Of a DNA stretch of 64,000 nucleotides, positions 18,392-29,035 are shown in pieces. Each line of letters opens with the position of its first letter. Position 1 is the first letter of the stretch. A model generated the notes under the pieces. It was not told the origin of the DNA. It searched no databases and saw only the letters and a program-made list of their open reading frames with translations. The stretch is from Pseudomonas sp. GM79 (GTDB lineage: Bacteria > Pseudomonadota > Gammaproteobacteria > Pseudomonadales > Pseudomonadaceae). The stretch spans positions 29,734 through 93,733 of the forward strand of contig NZ_AKJE01000024.1 in the NCBI RefSeq assembly GCF_000282495.1, given 5' to 3'. The position numbers and the translations under genes are program-made.

Positions 18392-19612
18392 ATGAAAGCG
18401 TTATTCCAGGACTTTTCCCTGTCTGCTGCCGTCGCCGGATTCATCGCCACGGTGATTTCCTACGCAGGCCCCTTGGTGATCATCTTTCAGGCCGCCGAGA
18501 CCGCGCACCTCTCGCGGGAAGTGTTGTCGTCCTGGGTCTGGGCGATTTCCATCGGCAGCGCCGTGCTCGGCATCGGTTTGAGCCTGCGTTACCGCGTTCC
18601 GGTGATCATCGCGTGGTCGGCACCGGGCTCGGCGTTGCTGGTGGCCCTGTTGCCGGGGATCTCCATGCCGGAGGCGGTGGGCGCTTACCTGATCAGCAGC
18701 CTGATTATCTTTCTGGTCGGGGTGTCGGGGGCGTTTGACCGGATCATCGGCAAACTGCCCGGGGCGATTGCGGCGGCGATGCTGGCGGGGATTCTGTTCA
18801 GCTTCGGCACGGGGTTGTTCGTCTCGCTGCAAGGCAAGCCGCTGCTGGTGCTGGCGATGTTTGCCACGTACCTGATCTGCAAGCGGGTGATGCCGCGCTA
18901 TGCGGTGTTGATGGTGCTGCTGGTGGGTTGTTCGATTGCGTTTCTCGCCGGTGATTTGCACCGCGAAGCACTGGTGATCGGTTTGGCCACACCGGTATGG
19001 ATCACCCCCGCGTTCAGCCTGAGTGCGACCCTGAATGTCGCCTTGCCGCTGGTGATGGTGGCGCTGACCGGCCAGTTTGTTCCCGGCATGGCGGTGCTGC
19101 GTGCCAGCGGCTACCCAACGCCAGCCGGCCCGATTATCGCCAGCAGCGCGTTGGGCACTGCGCTGTTGGCGCCGTTCGGTTGCCACGGGTTGAATCTGGC
19201 GGCGATTACCGCGGCCATTTGTACCGGTCGCGAGGCCCATGAAGATCCACGCAAACGCTATGTGGCTGGAGTAGTGGGCGGGCTGTGTTACCTGGTGCTG
19301 GGGATCTTCGGTGCCACGCTGGTTTCGTTGTTTTCGGCGTTCCCCAAGGAGCTGATCGCAGCCCTGGCCGGGCTGGCGCTGTTCGCGGCGATAGCCGGGG
19401 CGCTGGCCGGCGCAATGGCCGTACCGAGTGATCGCGAAGCCGCGCTGGTGACCTTTCTCACCACCGCCTCGGGCATGTCGTTGTTTGGTTTGTCCGCCGC
19501 TTTTTGGGGGCTGATTTTCGGCATGGTCACGCACGTGCTGTTGAGTGCCCGGCGCCCCGTGCCGGCGACTCAAGCGGCTCCTGCGCAGGAGCGGGGCGCG
19601 CTGATCGAGTAA
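18392..19612 (+). CDS. benE: BenE family benzoate transporter
   Basis: 406 aa from ATG 18392, with GAGG upstream; the 5-codon extension is unlikely. About 11-12 hydrophobic segments span the entire length, and the stretch [28 protein letters not shown] is characteristic of the BenE family (benzoate:H+ symport). It is 100 bp after the AAHS permease and 104 bp before the porin. Together they form inner-membrane and outer-membrane uptake for an aromatic acid. Confidence 0.9.
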   Translation: MKALFQDFSLSAAVAGFIATVISYAGPLVIIFQAAETAHLSREVLSSWVWAISIGSAVLGIGLSLRYRVPVIIAWSAPGSALLVALLPGISMPEAVGAYLISSLIIFLVGVSGAFDRIIGKLPGAIAAAMLAGILFSFGTGLFVSLQGKPLLVLAMFATYLICKRVMPRYAVLMVLLVGCSIAFLAGDLHREALVIGLATPVWITPAFSLSATLNVALPLVMVALTGQFVPGMAVLRASGYPTPAGPIIASSALGTALLAPFGCHGLNLAAITAAICTGREAHEDPRKRYVAGVVGGLCYLVLGIFGATLVSLFSAFPKELIAALAGLALFAAIAGALAGAMAVPSDREAALVTFLTTASGMSLFGLSAAFWGLIFGMVTHVLLSARRPVPATQAAPAQERGALIE

Positions 19613-19695
19613 GTAACCGCAACCCCGATCCTTGTCCGTTTTCACCATCCCTCGCGGCGAATCCGCCACGGGTGGAGCACTTCAACCTGTCGATC

Positions 19696-19707
19696 AATAA
19701 CAATAAG
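19696..19707 (+). promoter_or_regulatory. Hfq/Crc-type A-rich triplet motif before the OprD-family porin
   Basis: AATAACAATAAG, followed by AGAAC, ends 9 nt before the porin ATG in the place of a normal ribosome site. Confidence 0.55.
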
Positions 19708-19716
19708 AGAACAGCG

Positions 19717-20985
19717 ATGAAACAGATTTTTCCAGCAACCGGTTCAGTGTTGTCCCTGGCGGTCGTCTCGGGTTTTTCCAGTGGCGTAATGGCCGCCGAG
19801 GGCGGCTTCATCGAAGACACCACGGCCACCTTGCAGGCGCGTAACTATTACTTCAGCCGGGACTTCTCGGACATCGTCGGGGCCAATCAACAGTCGAAGG
19901 CTGAAGAGTGGGCGCAGGGCTTCATCCTCAACGTCAAATCCGGTTATACCCAGGGCCCGGTCGGTTTTGGTGTGGATGTCATCGGCCTGCTTGGCCTCAA
20001 ACTCGATAGCAGCCCGGACCGGGTCAATACCGGTTTGCTGCCGGTGCACGATGATGGTCGCGCGGCAGATGATTACAGCCGTTTGGAAGGTGCGCTGAAG
20101 ATGCGTTACTCCAAGACCGAGTTGAAAGTGGGGGAGTTGCAACCCAACCTGCCGGTGCTGGCCTTCAGCGATATCCGGCTGCTGCCGCCCAGCTATCAGG
20201 GCGCAAGCATCAGCTCCAGTGAAATCGATGGCCTGACCTTGCAAGGCGGCCACTTGAATTCAACCAGCCTGCGCAACGAGGCCGGCGACGAAAAGATGCA
20301 AGCCATGCTCGGTCATGTTCCGCAGCGTCAGGTCAGCAGCGATGGTTTCAACTTTGCTGGCGCCGACTACGCCTTCAATGACAAACGCAGCTCGGTCAGT
20401 GCCTGGTTCGGGCAACTGGAAGATATCTACAGCCAGCGCTTTCTCGGTCTTAAACACAGCCAGCCGATGGGCGACTGGACCTTGGGTGCCAACCTCGGCT
20501 ATTACGATTCGCGCGAAGACGGCAAAAAGTTGCTGGGCAATATCGACAACCAGGCGTTCTTCTCCTTGCTGTCGGCCAAGCGCGGCGGCCACACGTTTTA
20601 TCTCGGCTATCAGGGCATGTTCGGCGACAGCGCCTTCCCGCGGGTGTTTGCCAACATCTCGCCACTGGGCAATGAAGTGCCGACCTACGAGTTCGCCTAC
20701 ACCGATGAACGCTCCTGGCAAGCGCGTTACGACTACGACTTCGCGGCCCTCGGCATGCCCGGCCTGACCAGCACCGTGCGTTACATCACCGGCAATAACG
20801 TCGACACCGGCAAGGGCTTTGAAGGCAAGGACCGCGAACGCGATCTGGACATCGGTTATGTGCTGCAGAGCGGCAGCCTCAAAGGCCTCGGCATCCGTGT
20901 TCGCAATGTGATGGCGCGTTCCAACTACCGCAGTGATATCGACGAAAACCGCCTGATCCTCAGCTACACGTGGAAGCTGTTATGA
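19717..20985 (+). CDS. benF: OprD family outer-membrane porin (BenF-like)
   Basis: 422 aa. Signal peptide [20 protein letters not shown]...VMAAEG is cleaved near residue 28, followed by an OprD-type 18-strand barrel beginning [20 protein letters not shown] and ending with the aromatic-rich YTWKLL. OprD porins of this subfamily take up aromatic acids. The position after BenK/BenE supports a benzoate channel (BenF/OpdK subfamily). The frame is open far upstream into benE, but the signal peptide sets the start. Confidence 0.85.
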   Translation: MKQIFPATGSVLSLAVVSGFSSGVMAAEGGFIEDTTATLQARNYYFSRDFSDIVGANQQSKAEEWAQGFILNVKSGYTQGPVGFGVDVIGLLGLKLDSSPDRVNTGLLPVHDDGRAADDYSRLEGALKMRYSKTELKVGELQPNLPVLAFSDIRLLPPSYQGASISSSEIDGLTLQGGHLNSTSLRNEAGDEKMQAMLGHVPQRQVSSDGFNFAGADYAFNDKRSSVSAWFGQLEDIYSQRFLGLKHSQPMGDWTLGANLGYYDSREDGKKLLGNIDNQAFFSLLSAKRGGHTFYLGYQGMFGDSAFPRVFANISPLGNEVPTYEFAYTDERSWQARYDYDFAALGMPGLTSTVRYITGNNVDTGKGFEGKDRERDLDIGYVLQSGSLKGLGIRVRNVMARSNYRSDIDENRLILSYTWKLL

Positions 20986-20993
20986 GCCCGCGG

Positions 20994-21236
20994 TCACAGA
21001 TCTGTGGTGCAGTCACCCATGACTTCGTATGTCACGCGATGGGTCTGGCCCTGATGATCGACATATTCCATGGTCGCAGGCACAACCCCGCAGGCAGTTG
21101 CGGTGTTCGTCACTGAAACCACCTTGGCGATGTCCAGCGGCTGCGCCGGGTTGTACGAGGTGGCGGCTGGCTCGTTGCCGGCGGCCAAGATCGAGGTGGC
21201 GGCGAGGGTCAAAAACAGGCTGATCAGGGTTTTCAT
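20994..21236 (-). CDS. DUF2790 periplasmic small protein
   Basis: 80 aa. Signal peptide MKTLISLFLTLAATSILAAG, then a short domain YNPAQPLDIAKVVSVTNTATACGVVPATMEYVDHQGQTHRVTYEVMGDC with two cysteines that could form a disulfide. The family is common in Pseudomonas, often in several copies, and has no known function. It is convergent with the porin (8 bp apart), so not part of that operon. Confidence 0.85.
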   Translation of the reverse strand: MKTLISLFLTLAATSILAAGNEPAATSYNPAQPLDIAKVVSVTNTATACGVVPATMEYVDHQGQTHRVTYEVMGDCTTDL

Positions 21237-21356
21237 TTTTCCGTACTCCGTGTTGATTTCGATGGCTCAATTCTAGGCTTTGCCCACGACCGATAAAGGG
21301 GCCTCGGCCTGATTCAGCCTTACAGGAAACGTAACAATCGCTGGTTCTTTTTGATC

Positions 21357-21746
21357 GGGTACATATCCGTTTCTGCGGTAATGGCTGCTTATGGTTCCGC
21401 CCTTACGGCGGGGGCGGCTACCGCGGTATCCATGCCGCGGAGCCCCCTGCGCAACGCCTGCGTTCGGCCTCAGGGAAAGGGGCAGATCAAGATCAAAAAC
21501 CAAAGCAGAGCCACGGCAAGATCAAAAGATCGCAGCCTCGCTTCGCTCGACAGCTCCTACAGGGAAATGCGTGCACTTGAAGTCAGGCCGGCCGGTAGGC
21601 CGCCTCGCTTTTGCTTTTGCGATGCACGCCTCACGCACCGAACGAAAGGGGCAAGAGCGCTTTGGTTACTTTCGCGCTTTTCGAAAGTGACTCGCCGTAA
21701 GGGCGGAACCATAGGTAGCCGTTACCGCAAAAACGGATATGTACCC
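21357..21746. mobile_element. ~390 bp non-coding element with 54 bp terminal inverted repeats (MITE-like)
   Basis: Left arm 21357-21410 and right arm 21693-21746 match as inverted repeats at 50 of 54 positions (they begin GGGTACATATCCGTTT). The interior carries a second REP-like sequence at about 21528-21562 and no convincing gene. The element fills most of the 621 bp between the DUF2790 gene and the CbiM-like gene. No target-site duplication was evident. Confidence 0.75.
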
Positions 21747-21857
21747 CAATCCTCTCACCACAATTGTGTGTGCCGACCTGAAGTCGAAGGGCATACGAAG
21801 GGCGGTGTAGACTAAGGCCCTGTTCTCTTTCGGCAAGACAAGGGAGTGTGCCCAGCC

Positions 21858-22547
21858 ATGATCGGTGCCGAGTTACTGTCCTCCGAAACCCTGACGGTGG
21901 GGTGGTTGATCTACGTACCGGTGCTGATCTGGGCCATTGCGCGAGCACCCTGGGTCGAACTGTTCAGCGACAGCCGCCGCCAGCATCTATTGTTCGGCAC
22001 GGTGTTCGCGCTGTTCATGCTCTGGCTGGTGCGACGGGACTTCGACACCGGCGTGTCCTACCACTTCATCGGCATGACGGCGGTGACGTTACTGCTGGAT
22101 TGGCCGTTGGCGATTGTCGGCGGATTGGTCGCGCAAACGGGATTGGTCCTGCTGGGGCGGCAGGACATGGCGGCCATGGGGGTCAACGGCGCGCTGCTGA
22201 TTCTGCTGCCGGTGCTGGTCACCGAGTGCTGCGCCATCCTGGTGGAGCGCGCGCAACCGCGTAATCCCTTTGTGTATATCTTCTGTTCCGGTTTTTTTGC
22301 CGCTGCGTTGTCGGCCCTGTTGTGCCTGACTCTGGCGCTCACGCTGCTGTGGTATGACGAACGTTTCGCCATGCCGTACTGGCTGACAGATTTTGTCGGC
22401 TACCTGTGGCTACTGATTTTCCCGGAAGCGTTTATCAACGGCATGGTGGTCAGTGCATTGGTGGTGTTCTGCCCCGAATGGCTGGAGACGTTCAATCGCA
22501 CCCGCTACCTTTCGGCGCCCTGGAAAGACGACGATCCCAAATCTTGA
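21858..22547 (+). CDS. CbiM-like integral membrane protein (energy-coupling factor permease family)
   Basis: 229 aa with about six hydrophobic segments. Start ATG 21858 is preferred over an upstream GTG because AGGGAG is placed correctly. The HFIGMTAVTLLLDWPLAIVGG segment resembles the CbiM/NikM family (metal-uptake ECF S components), but the N-terminal metal-binding MHI motif typical of true CbiM is absent and no ATPase gene is near. The function is uncertain. Confidence 0.7.
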   Translation: MIGAELLSSETLTVGWLIYVPVLIWAIARAPWVELFSDSRRQHLLFGTVFALFMLWLVRRDFDTGVSYHFIGMTAVTLLLDWPLAIVGGLVAQTGLVLLGRQDMAAMGVNGALLILLPVLVTECCAILVERAQPRNPFVYIFCSGFFAAALSALLCLTLALTLLWYDERFAMPYWLTDFVGYLWLLIFPEAFINGMVVSALVVFCPEWLETFNRTRYLSAPWKDDDPKS

Positions 22548-22557
22548 TCCACATCAA
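22544..22557 (+). promoter_or_regulatory. Perfect ANR/FNR box
   Basis: TTGATCCACATCAA matches the TTGAT-N4-ATCAA consensus exactly. It overlaps the end of the CbiM-like gene and lies 54 nt before the ATG of the next gene, allowing a class II activator position. Confidence 0.75.
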
Positions 22558-22610
22558 ATCCAGAAAACGTTGCCGAATCCATGCTCTGGAAAACCTTCAG
22601 GAGCAATGGC

Positions 22611-22826
22611 ATGAGTGTGTATGAGTGGGCCCGGCAGGAGTTGCGTCAGAGTCTGGATGTGGCGCAAGAGGTGGGCTTCGATCCGGGATTGAGCTTGCGC
22701 GCCTTGCTCAGTGCGGTAGTGCAGCAGAGCAAGGCGGTACGCAATATAGAAGACCTGGCCGATGAGTTGCGGTTTCTCGCCGAGAACCTCGACGAGGGCC
22801 AGGACTATGGCTTTATGCGGCCCTGA
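22611..22826 (+). CDS. Conserved 71-aa Pseudomonas protein of unknown function
   Basis: 71 aa, acidic, beginning MSVYEWARQELRQSLDVAQ and rich in helix-forming residues (RNIEDLADELRFLAENLDE). The start ATG at 22611 has AGGAGCAATGGC upstream. No signal or membrane segment. A perfect ANR box lies just upstream, so low-oxygen induction is likely. It is convergent with yacG, 9 bp away. Confidence 0.75.
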   Translation: MSVYEWARQELRQSLDVAQEVGFDPGLSLRALLSAVVQQSKAVRNIEDLADELRFLAENLDEGQDYGFMRP

Positions 22827-22835
22827 GGGGCGGGA

Positions 22836-23036
22836 TTAGTGGCGCGGGTCGAAGTCGCCGCTGAACATCTCGTCCTCGGCATCGGGAGGCACCGGGATCT
22901 TGTGTTCTTCCGACGCCCAGGCGCCCAGGTCGATCAGTTTGCAACGGTCCGAACAGAATGGCCGGAACTTGCTCTCGGGGCTCCATTCGACAGGGGCGCC
23001 GCAGGTTGGGCAATCGACGGTTGGGGTTTGGCTCAT
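22836..23036 (-). CDS. yacG: DNA gyrase inhibitor YacG
   Basis: 66 aa zinc protein; the E. coli homologue inhibits gyrase by binding GyrB. Four cysteines C9, C12, C28 and C32 (CPTC and CSDRC) form the zinc finger, followed by the conserved [12 protein letters not shown]. It overlaps the end of coaE by 4 nt, in the conserved pilD-coaE-yacG order. Confidence 0.95.
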   Translation of the reverse strand: MSQTPTVDCPTCGAPVEWSPESKFRPFCSDRCKLIDLGAWASEEHKIPVPPDAEDEMFSGDFDPRH

Positions 23037-23656
23037 GACTGGCCTCCACGCAAAGTAAGGTAAAAGTGATGCAGGCGTTCGACCTCGCTGTGCAGCCAGG
23101 CGAGGTCGCGGTCGTTGACCACCACATCGTCGGCATGGTTCACGCGGTCCTGTCGGCTGGACTGTGCCTTGAGGATCGCCTGGACCTGCTGTTCGCTGGT
23201 CTGGTCACGCTGCAGGGTGCGCTCGATCTGTAACTGTTCCGGGGCATCGATCACCAGGACCCGTTGGGTCATGGCGTACTGCCCGGACTCGATCAGCAGC
23301 GGCGAAACCAGAATCGCGTAAGACGATTGTGCCTTGGCCAGATGGTGGACGATTTCTTCGGCGATCAGCGGATGCAACAGTGCTTCGAGCCAGCGGCGTT
23401 CATCCGGCACTTCGAAGATCAGCTTGCGCAGCGCCGCGCGATCCAGTTGGCCGTCGGCTTGCAGCACGCCGGGGCCAAAGTGCTCGGCGATCTTCGCCAG
23501 TGCCGGGCGACCGGGTTCGACCACCCAGCGAGCCGCATGATCGGCGTCCACCACGTGCACGCCCAGATCAATGAAGTGCTGGGCGGCCGCGCTTTTGCCG
23601 CTGCCGATGCCGCCGGTCAGGCCGAGAATCCAGGGTTTTTCCACAGGGGTATTCAT
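23033..23656 (-). CDS. coaE: Dephospho-CoA kinase CoaE
   Basis: Last step of coenzyme A synthesis: phosphorylates the ribose 3'-OH of dephospho-CoA. 207 aa from ATG 23656 (MNTPVEKPW), which overlaps the pilD stop by 4 nt; a 7-codon extension is unlikely. Walker [13 protein letters not shown] is near the N-terminus, and VVDADHAAR is the substrate motif. Confidence 0.95.
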   Translation of the reverse strand: MNTPVEKPWILGLTGGIGSGKSAAAQHFIDLGVHVVDADHAARWVVEPGRPALAKIAEHFGPGVLQADGQLDRAALRKLIFEVPDERRWLEALLHPLIAEEIVHHLAKAQSSYAILVSPLLIESGQYAMTQRVLVIDAPEQLQIERTLQRDQTSEQQVQAILKAQSSRQDRVNHADDVVVNDRDLAWLHSEVERLHHFYLTLRGGQS

Positions 23657-24525
23657 TTCAAACCGACAAACTGCCAATAGAAGCCGGTTATTTGACCACC
23701 CCAGAGCAAGGCAATCCAGCCGGCAATCGCCAGATAGGGGCCAAAGGGCAGCGGCGTCGAGGTTTTTGCGTCCCGCAGGCGCAGCAAAATCACCCCGATG
23801 ATGGCGCCCAGCAGCGATGACAGCAGGATGGTCAGCGGCAGGATCTGCCAGCCGCCCCAGGCGCCGAGCATCGCCAAGAGCTTGAAGTCACCGTAGCCGA
23901 TGCCGTCCTTGCCGGTGATCAGCTTGAATAGCCAGAACACCGTCCACAGCGCCATGTAGCCGGCCACCGCGCCCCAGAGCGCGTCATGCAGTGAAACGAA
24001 GAGCCCGAAACTGTTGACGATCAATCCCAGCCATATCAACGGCAGCACCAGCACGTCCGGCAACAACTGGTGCTCGGCGTCGATCAGGCTCATCGCCAAC
24101 AGGCCCCAGCTCAGGACCAGCACCATGCAGGCCTGCCAGCCGAAACCGAAATGCCAGGCGACGAACGCTGACAGCACGCCGCAGGCCAGTTCGGTCAGCG
24201 GGTAACGTTTGCTGATCGGCGTCGCGCAGTTCGAGCATCGCCCGCGTAAAAACAGATAACTGAGCACGGGAATGTTTTCCCACGCTCGAATCCGATGGCC
24301 ACAGTCGGGGCACTCGGAGTGAGGCAATATCAGGTTGTAAGCCGGGCCGGGGGCTTCGGGTGGCAAATCCAGGACGTCATGGGCTTGCAAGCGCCATTCA
24401 CGCTCAAGCATCTTCGGCAGGCGCCAGACCACCACGTTGAGGAAACTGCCGATCAGCAAACCGATCACCCATGCGGTGATCACGAAGGCCAGCGAGTTGT
24501 GACTCAGAAATTCGTTCAAGGACAT
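23653..24525 (-). CDS. pilD: Prepilin peptidase/N-methyltransferase PilD
   Basis: Inner-membrane aspartyl protease that cleaves and methylates type IV pilins and type II secretion pseudopilins. 290 aa. The cytosolic zinc domain has two Cys-x-x-Cys pairs (CPDC ... CSNC) near residues 70-100; the catalytic aspartates are in [11 protein letters not shown] and GYGDFKLL. About eight membrane segments. The last gene of the pilB-pilC-pilD cluster, coupled to coaE. Confidence 0.95.
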   Translation of the reverse strand: MSLNEFLSHNSLAFVITAWVIGLLIGSFLNVVVWRLPKMLEREWRLQAHDVLDLPPEAPGPAYNLILPHSECPDCGHRIRAWENIPVLSYLFLRGRCSNCATPISKRYPLTELACGVLSAFVAWHFGFGWQACMVLVLSWGLLAMSLIDAEHQLLPDVLVLPLIWLGLIVNSFGLFVSLHDALWGAVAGYMALWTVFWLFKLITGKDGIGYGDFKLLAMLGAWGGWQILPLTILLSSLLGAIIGVILLRLRDAKTSTPLPFGPYLAIAGWIALLWGGQITGFYWQFVGLK

Positions 24526-24526
24526 A

Positions 24527-25744
24527 TCAGATCGCTGAGCCAAGTTGGAAGATGGGCAGGTACATTGCTACCACCAGGCCGCCGACGATAACCCCCAGCA
24601 CCACCATGATGAAAGGCTCCATCAGACTGGTCAGGTTATCGACCATGTTATCCACCTCGTCTTCATAGAAGCTCGCGACCTTGTCGAGCATGTCATCCAG
24701 TGCGCCAGACTCTTCGCCAATGGCCGTCATCTGGATCGCCATGTTCGGAAATATACCGGAGGTGCGCATCGCAAAATTCAGCTGCATGCCGGTGGAAACA
24801 TCCTGCCTGATGCGTAATACCGCTCGCTTGAATACGATGTTGCCGGTTGCGCCTGCCACTGAATCCAGGGCTTCGACCAGTGGCACGCCGGCGGCGAACG
24901 TCGTCGACAAGGTGCGGGCGTAACGGGCCACGGCGGACTTGTACATGAGCGCGCCAACCAACGGCAGTTTCAGCAGCCAAGTGTCCATCCGGTCCCGAAA
25001 GCCCGGGGACTTTTTAAAGGCATGGCGGACGCCGAAAACCAGCGCACCCAACAGGCCGAGCACCATCCACCACCAGGCCTGCAGGAACTCCGACAAGCCG
25101 ATGACCATCACGGTGAACGCTGGCAGTTCGGCGCCGAACCCCGAGAACACCGACTCGAACTGCGGCACAACCTTGACCAGCAGAATCCCGGTCACAATGA
25201 TCGCGACGAACACCACCGCCAGCGGGTAGGTCATGGCTTTCTTGATCTTGGCCTTGAGGCTTTCGCTCTTTTCCTTGTAGGTCGCCACCCGCTCCAGCAG
25301 GGTATCCAGAGCACCGGCCTGCTCGCCGGCATCCACCAGGTTGCAGTACAGCTCATCGAAATACTGGGGCTTTTTGCGCAGGGCCGCGGCGAAGCTGTTA
25401 CCGGCCGCGACTTCCTGTTTTACCTCGTCCACCAGTTTGCGCATGTTCGGGTTATCGAAGCCCTCGCCGATAATGTCGAACGATTGCAGCAACGGTACGC
25501 CGGCTTTCATCATGGTCGCCATCTGCCGGGTAAACAGGGCAATGTCCAAGGCCTTTATGCGTTTACCGGCATTGAAAATGGACGCGGTTTTTTTCCGCAC
25601 CTTGCCCGGGTTGATGCCTTGCTTGCGTAACTGGGCCTTGATCAGCGCGGGATTCTGGCCGGTCAATTCGCCGGTCATTTTTGTGCCTTTTTTGTCTGTG
25701 CCTTCCCAGGCATATACGCTGATTTTCGCTGCTTTGACCGCCAT
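24527..25744 (-). CDS. pilC: Type IV pilus platform protein PilC
   Basis: 405 aa inner-membrane protein that couples the PilB/PilT ATPases to pilin polymerisation. It contains two T2SSF domains (about residues 70-195 and 275-400), each followed by hydrophobic segments, and starts with the basic cytoplasmic region MAVKAAKISVYAWEGTDKKG. It begins 2 nt after the pilB stop and ends 1 nt before pilD starts. Confidence 0.96.
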   Translation of the reverse strand: MAVKAAKISVYAWEGTDKKGTKMTGELTGQNPALIKAQLRKQGINPGKVRKKTASIFNAGKRIKALDIALFTRQMATMMKAGVPLLQSFDIIGEGFDNPNMRKLVDEVKQEVAAGNSFAAALRKKPQYFDELYCNLVDAGEQAGALDTLLERVATYKEKSESLKAKIKKAMTYPLAVVFVAIIVTGILLVKVVPQFESVFSGFGAELPAFTVMVIGLSEFLQAWWWMVLGLLGALVFGVRHAFKKSPGFRDRMDTWLLKLPLVGALMYKSAVARYARTLSTTFAAGVPLVEALDSVAGATGNIVFKRAVLRIRQDVSTGMQLNFAMRTSGIFPNMAIQMTAIGEESGALDDMLDKVASFYEDEVDNMVDNLTSLMEPFIMVVLGVIVGGLVVAMYLPIFQLGSAI

Positions 25745-25746
25745 GT

Positions 25747-27447
<1,701 letters not shown>

Positions 27448-27520
27448 TGGGATACCGGACGCAGACAGTGAATGACTTATAGCCTAGTCAAGCAGTGGAA
27501 CCAAACCAGCCGGGGTGAGG

Positions 27521-27535
27521 TGACAAAAAGTGTCA
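27521..27535. promoter_or_regulatory. Candidate PilR binding site upstream of pilA
   Basis: TGACAAAAAGTGTCA is a palindrome containing the GTGTC core reported for P. aeruginosa PilR. It lies about 90 bp upstream of the pilA -24/-12 promoter, a usual distance for a sigma-54 enhancer. Confidence 0.6.
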
Positions 27536-27609
27536 GATAGTGCTGATCCTTGGAGTAGGAAAGGTCTTTGCCGCGATCTCGCACCCAGCAGGCAGGGGCG
27601 CGCGCGACT

Positions 27610-27625
27610 TGGCATGACCTGTGCT
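27610..27625 (+). promoter_or_regulatory. Sigma-54 promoter of pilA
   Basis: TGGCATGACCTGTGCT: GG (27611-27612) and GC (27623-27624) are exactly 10 nt apart; the consensus is TGGCACG-N4-TTGCW. It is 49 nt before the pilA ATG. Confidence 0.8.
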
Positions 27626-27673
27626 GTGCCTTGTTCAGATCATGAGATTTCGACTCATGCATGGAGCCTGTCT

Positions 27674-28096
27674 ATGAAAAATCAAAAAGGTTTTACTCTG
27701 ATCGAGCTGCTGATCGTGGTGGCGATCATCGGGATTCTGGCGACGTTTGCGTTGCCGCAATATTCGAAGTACCAGGCGCGGGCGAAGGTAACTGCTGCTC
27801 TTGCAGAAATATCGGCACTGAAAGTGCCTTTCGAAGACATTATCAACCAAGGTACTAATCCGACCCTCGCTCTGATCGGCGGTACGGCGACCACAGGTAA
27901 TTGCACAATTACAGCATCGGGTACCGCCGCTGACGGCGCAGGTACTATCGGTTGCACGATCCTCAATGCTCCAGGACCGGTACTCAGCAAAACCATTACG
28001 CTAACACGCACACTCGCTGGTGGTTGGACGTGCGCCACCACGGCTGAACAGGAATATGCTCCTAAAGGCTGCACGGGTGCTGCCGCTGCTGGCTGA
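27674..28096 (+). CDS. pilA: Type IV major pilin PilA
   Basis: 140 aa. Leader MKNQKG is cleaved by PilD before F7; the mature protein begins FTLIELLIVVAIIGILATFA with the conserved Glu5. Cysteines at 77, 94, 120 and 133; the last pair bounds the C-terminal D-region loop used for adhesion. The longer frame upstream (to 27530) is not used, since the leader and a GGAG ribosome site fix the start at 27674. Under sigma-54/PilR control. Confidence 0.95.
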   Translation: MKNQKGFTLIELLIVVAIIGILATFALPQYSKYQARAKVTAALAEISALKVPFEDIINQGTNPTLALIGGTATTGNCTITASGTAADGAGTIGCTILNAPGPVLSKTITLTRTLAGGWTCATTAEQEYAPKGCTGAAAAG

Positions 28097-28113
28097 TCCA
28101 TTGTCATCCTGCC

Positions 28114-28149
28114 AATGCCCTGCTTCTCACGACGCGGGGCATTTTTTTG
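28114..28149 (+). terminator. Terminator of pilA
   Basis: AATGCCC and GGGGCATT form a stem around a ~15 nt loop, followed by T7, just after the pilA stop. Confidence 0.75.
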
Positions 28150-28331
28150 CTCGTCATTTGTGGGCCAATTCAATAATCAAGAAAATCCCCAACAATTCAT
28201 GGCCTTAGGCCTGCGTTAAAACCCGCAAGTTGCATGTAGATAATTTCGCAGTCATGCAATTTGCATGATTCCGAAAATTACCTTTGTTGTTAACTAGTTG
28301 ATTTATAAGAATTTATTTTTTATCGAACAGT

Positions 28332-28347
28332 TGGCACAGCGTTCGCA
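28332..28347 (+). promoter_or_regulatory. Sigma-54-type promoter of the BON-domain gene
   Basis: TGGCACAGCGTTCGCA: GG at 28333-28334 and GC at 28345-28346 are exactly 10 nt apart; 14 of 16 positions agree with TGGCACG-N4-TTGCW when N is ignored. A transcript would start near 28358, giving a leader of about 55 nt. The rest of the 316 bp between pilA and this gene is AT-rich and non-coding. Confidence 0.65.
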
Positions 28348-28412
28348 CTCTCTCCTGTAACCCTGCTGACAAGACACGCAGCAGACTTTCCAGAAATACA
28401 GGAGTTACTCGT

Positions 28413-28769
28413 ATGAAGAAGTTCGCTATCGCTGCCGCTACTGCTACCGCGCTGACCCTGACCATGGCCAACGCTGCATTTGCACAGACCACCCAAGCGA
28501 CTCAGGCACCCATGATGCTGGCCGCCGGTGAAGTCACTGAAGCGAAAGAGGATGTTTCCGATACCTGGATCACAACCAAAGTCAAAGCAGACCTGCTCAC
28601 CGAAAAAGGCATCCCAGGCACCGACATCAAAGTCGAAACCAACAAAGGCGTTGTTTCCCTGTCTTCCATGACCGTTCTGACAGATGCTCAGAAAACAACC
28701 GCCGTGGCTATCGCCAAGAAAATTAAAGGCGTCAAAGCGGTGTCCGCTGACGGCCTGAAATCCGAGTAA
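28413..28769 (+). CDS. Periplasmic BON-domain protein (OsmY-like)
   Basis: 118 aa. Signal peptide MKKFAIAAATATALTLTMANAAFA, then a linker and one BON domain (about residues 48-115; DTWITTKVKADLLTEKGI, VKVETNKGVVSLSS-type core). BON proteins bind phospholipid or envelope components and are often stress-induced. A good ribosome site (CAGGAG) precedes the ATG. It has its own sigma-54-like promoter and a terminator downstream, so it is a single-gene unit. Confidence 0.88.
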   Translation: MKKFAIAAATATALTLTMANAAFAQTTQATQAPMMLAAGEVTEAKEDVSDTWITTKVKADLLTEKGIPGTDIKVETNKGVVSLSSMTVLTDAQKTTAVAIAKKIKGVKAVSADGLKSE

Positions 28770-28878
28770 GACAAGGCTTCTCGCCTGGACCGGGAGAAGG
28801 TGCGGTAGACGGGCCGAGTCATACGTCTGCCGCTACTTGAGCGTTCATGCGAAGGCCACAAGGACGTGGCCATTACAG

Positions 28879-28908
28879 GCCCCGGCATTCGTGTCGGGGC
28901 TTGTTCTA
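28879..28908 (+). terminator. Terminator of the BON-domain gene
   Basis: GCCCCGGCA, loop TTCG, and TGTCGGGGC followed by TTGTTCT, about 110 nt after the stop codon. Confidence 0.7.
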
Positions 28909-28929
28909 TTGCGGACTACGCAAAACAAC

Positions 28930-29019
28930 TGTGGGAGCGGGCTTGCTCGCGAATGCGGTGTGTCAGTCAACATTGATGCCGACTGACACACCGCATTCGC
29001 GAGCAAGCCCGCTCCCACA
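28930..29019. repeat. REPIN (inverted REP pair)
   Basis: Two inverted copies of GTGGGAGCGGGCTTGCTCGC bound a 90 bp unit between the BON gene and the convergent DUF2845 gene. Inner arms are also complementary (GAATGCGGTGTGTCAGTC / GACTGACACACCGCATTC), giving one long hairpin. Confidence 0.95.
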
Positions 29020-29035
29020 TTGGTTTGTGGTGGAT

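Noticed and set aside
19504..19716. N-terminal extension of the porin into benE
   Set aside because: The signal peptide and A-rich leader place the start at 19717; the extension is out-of-frame benE sequence.
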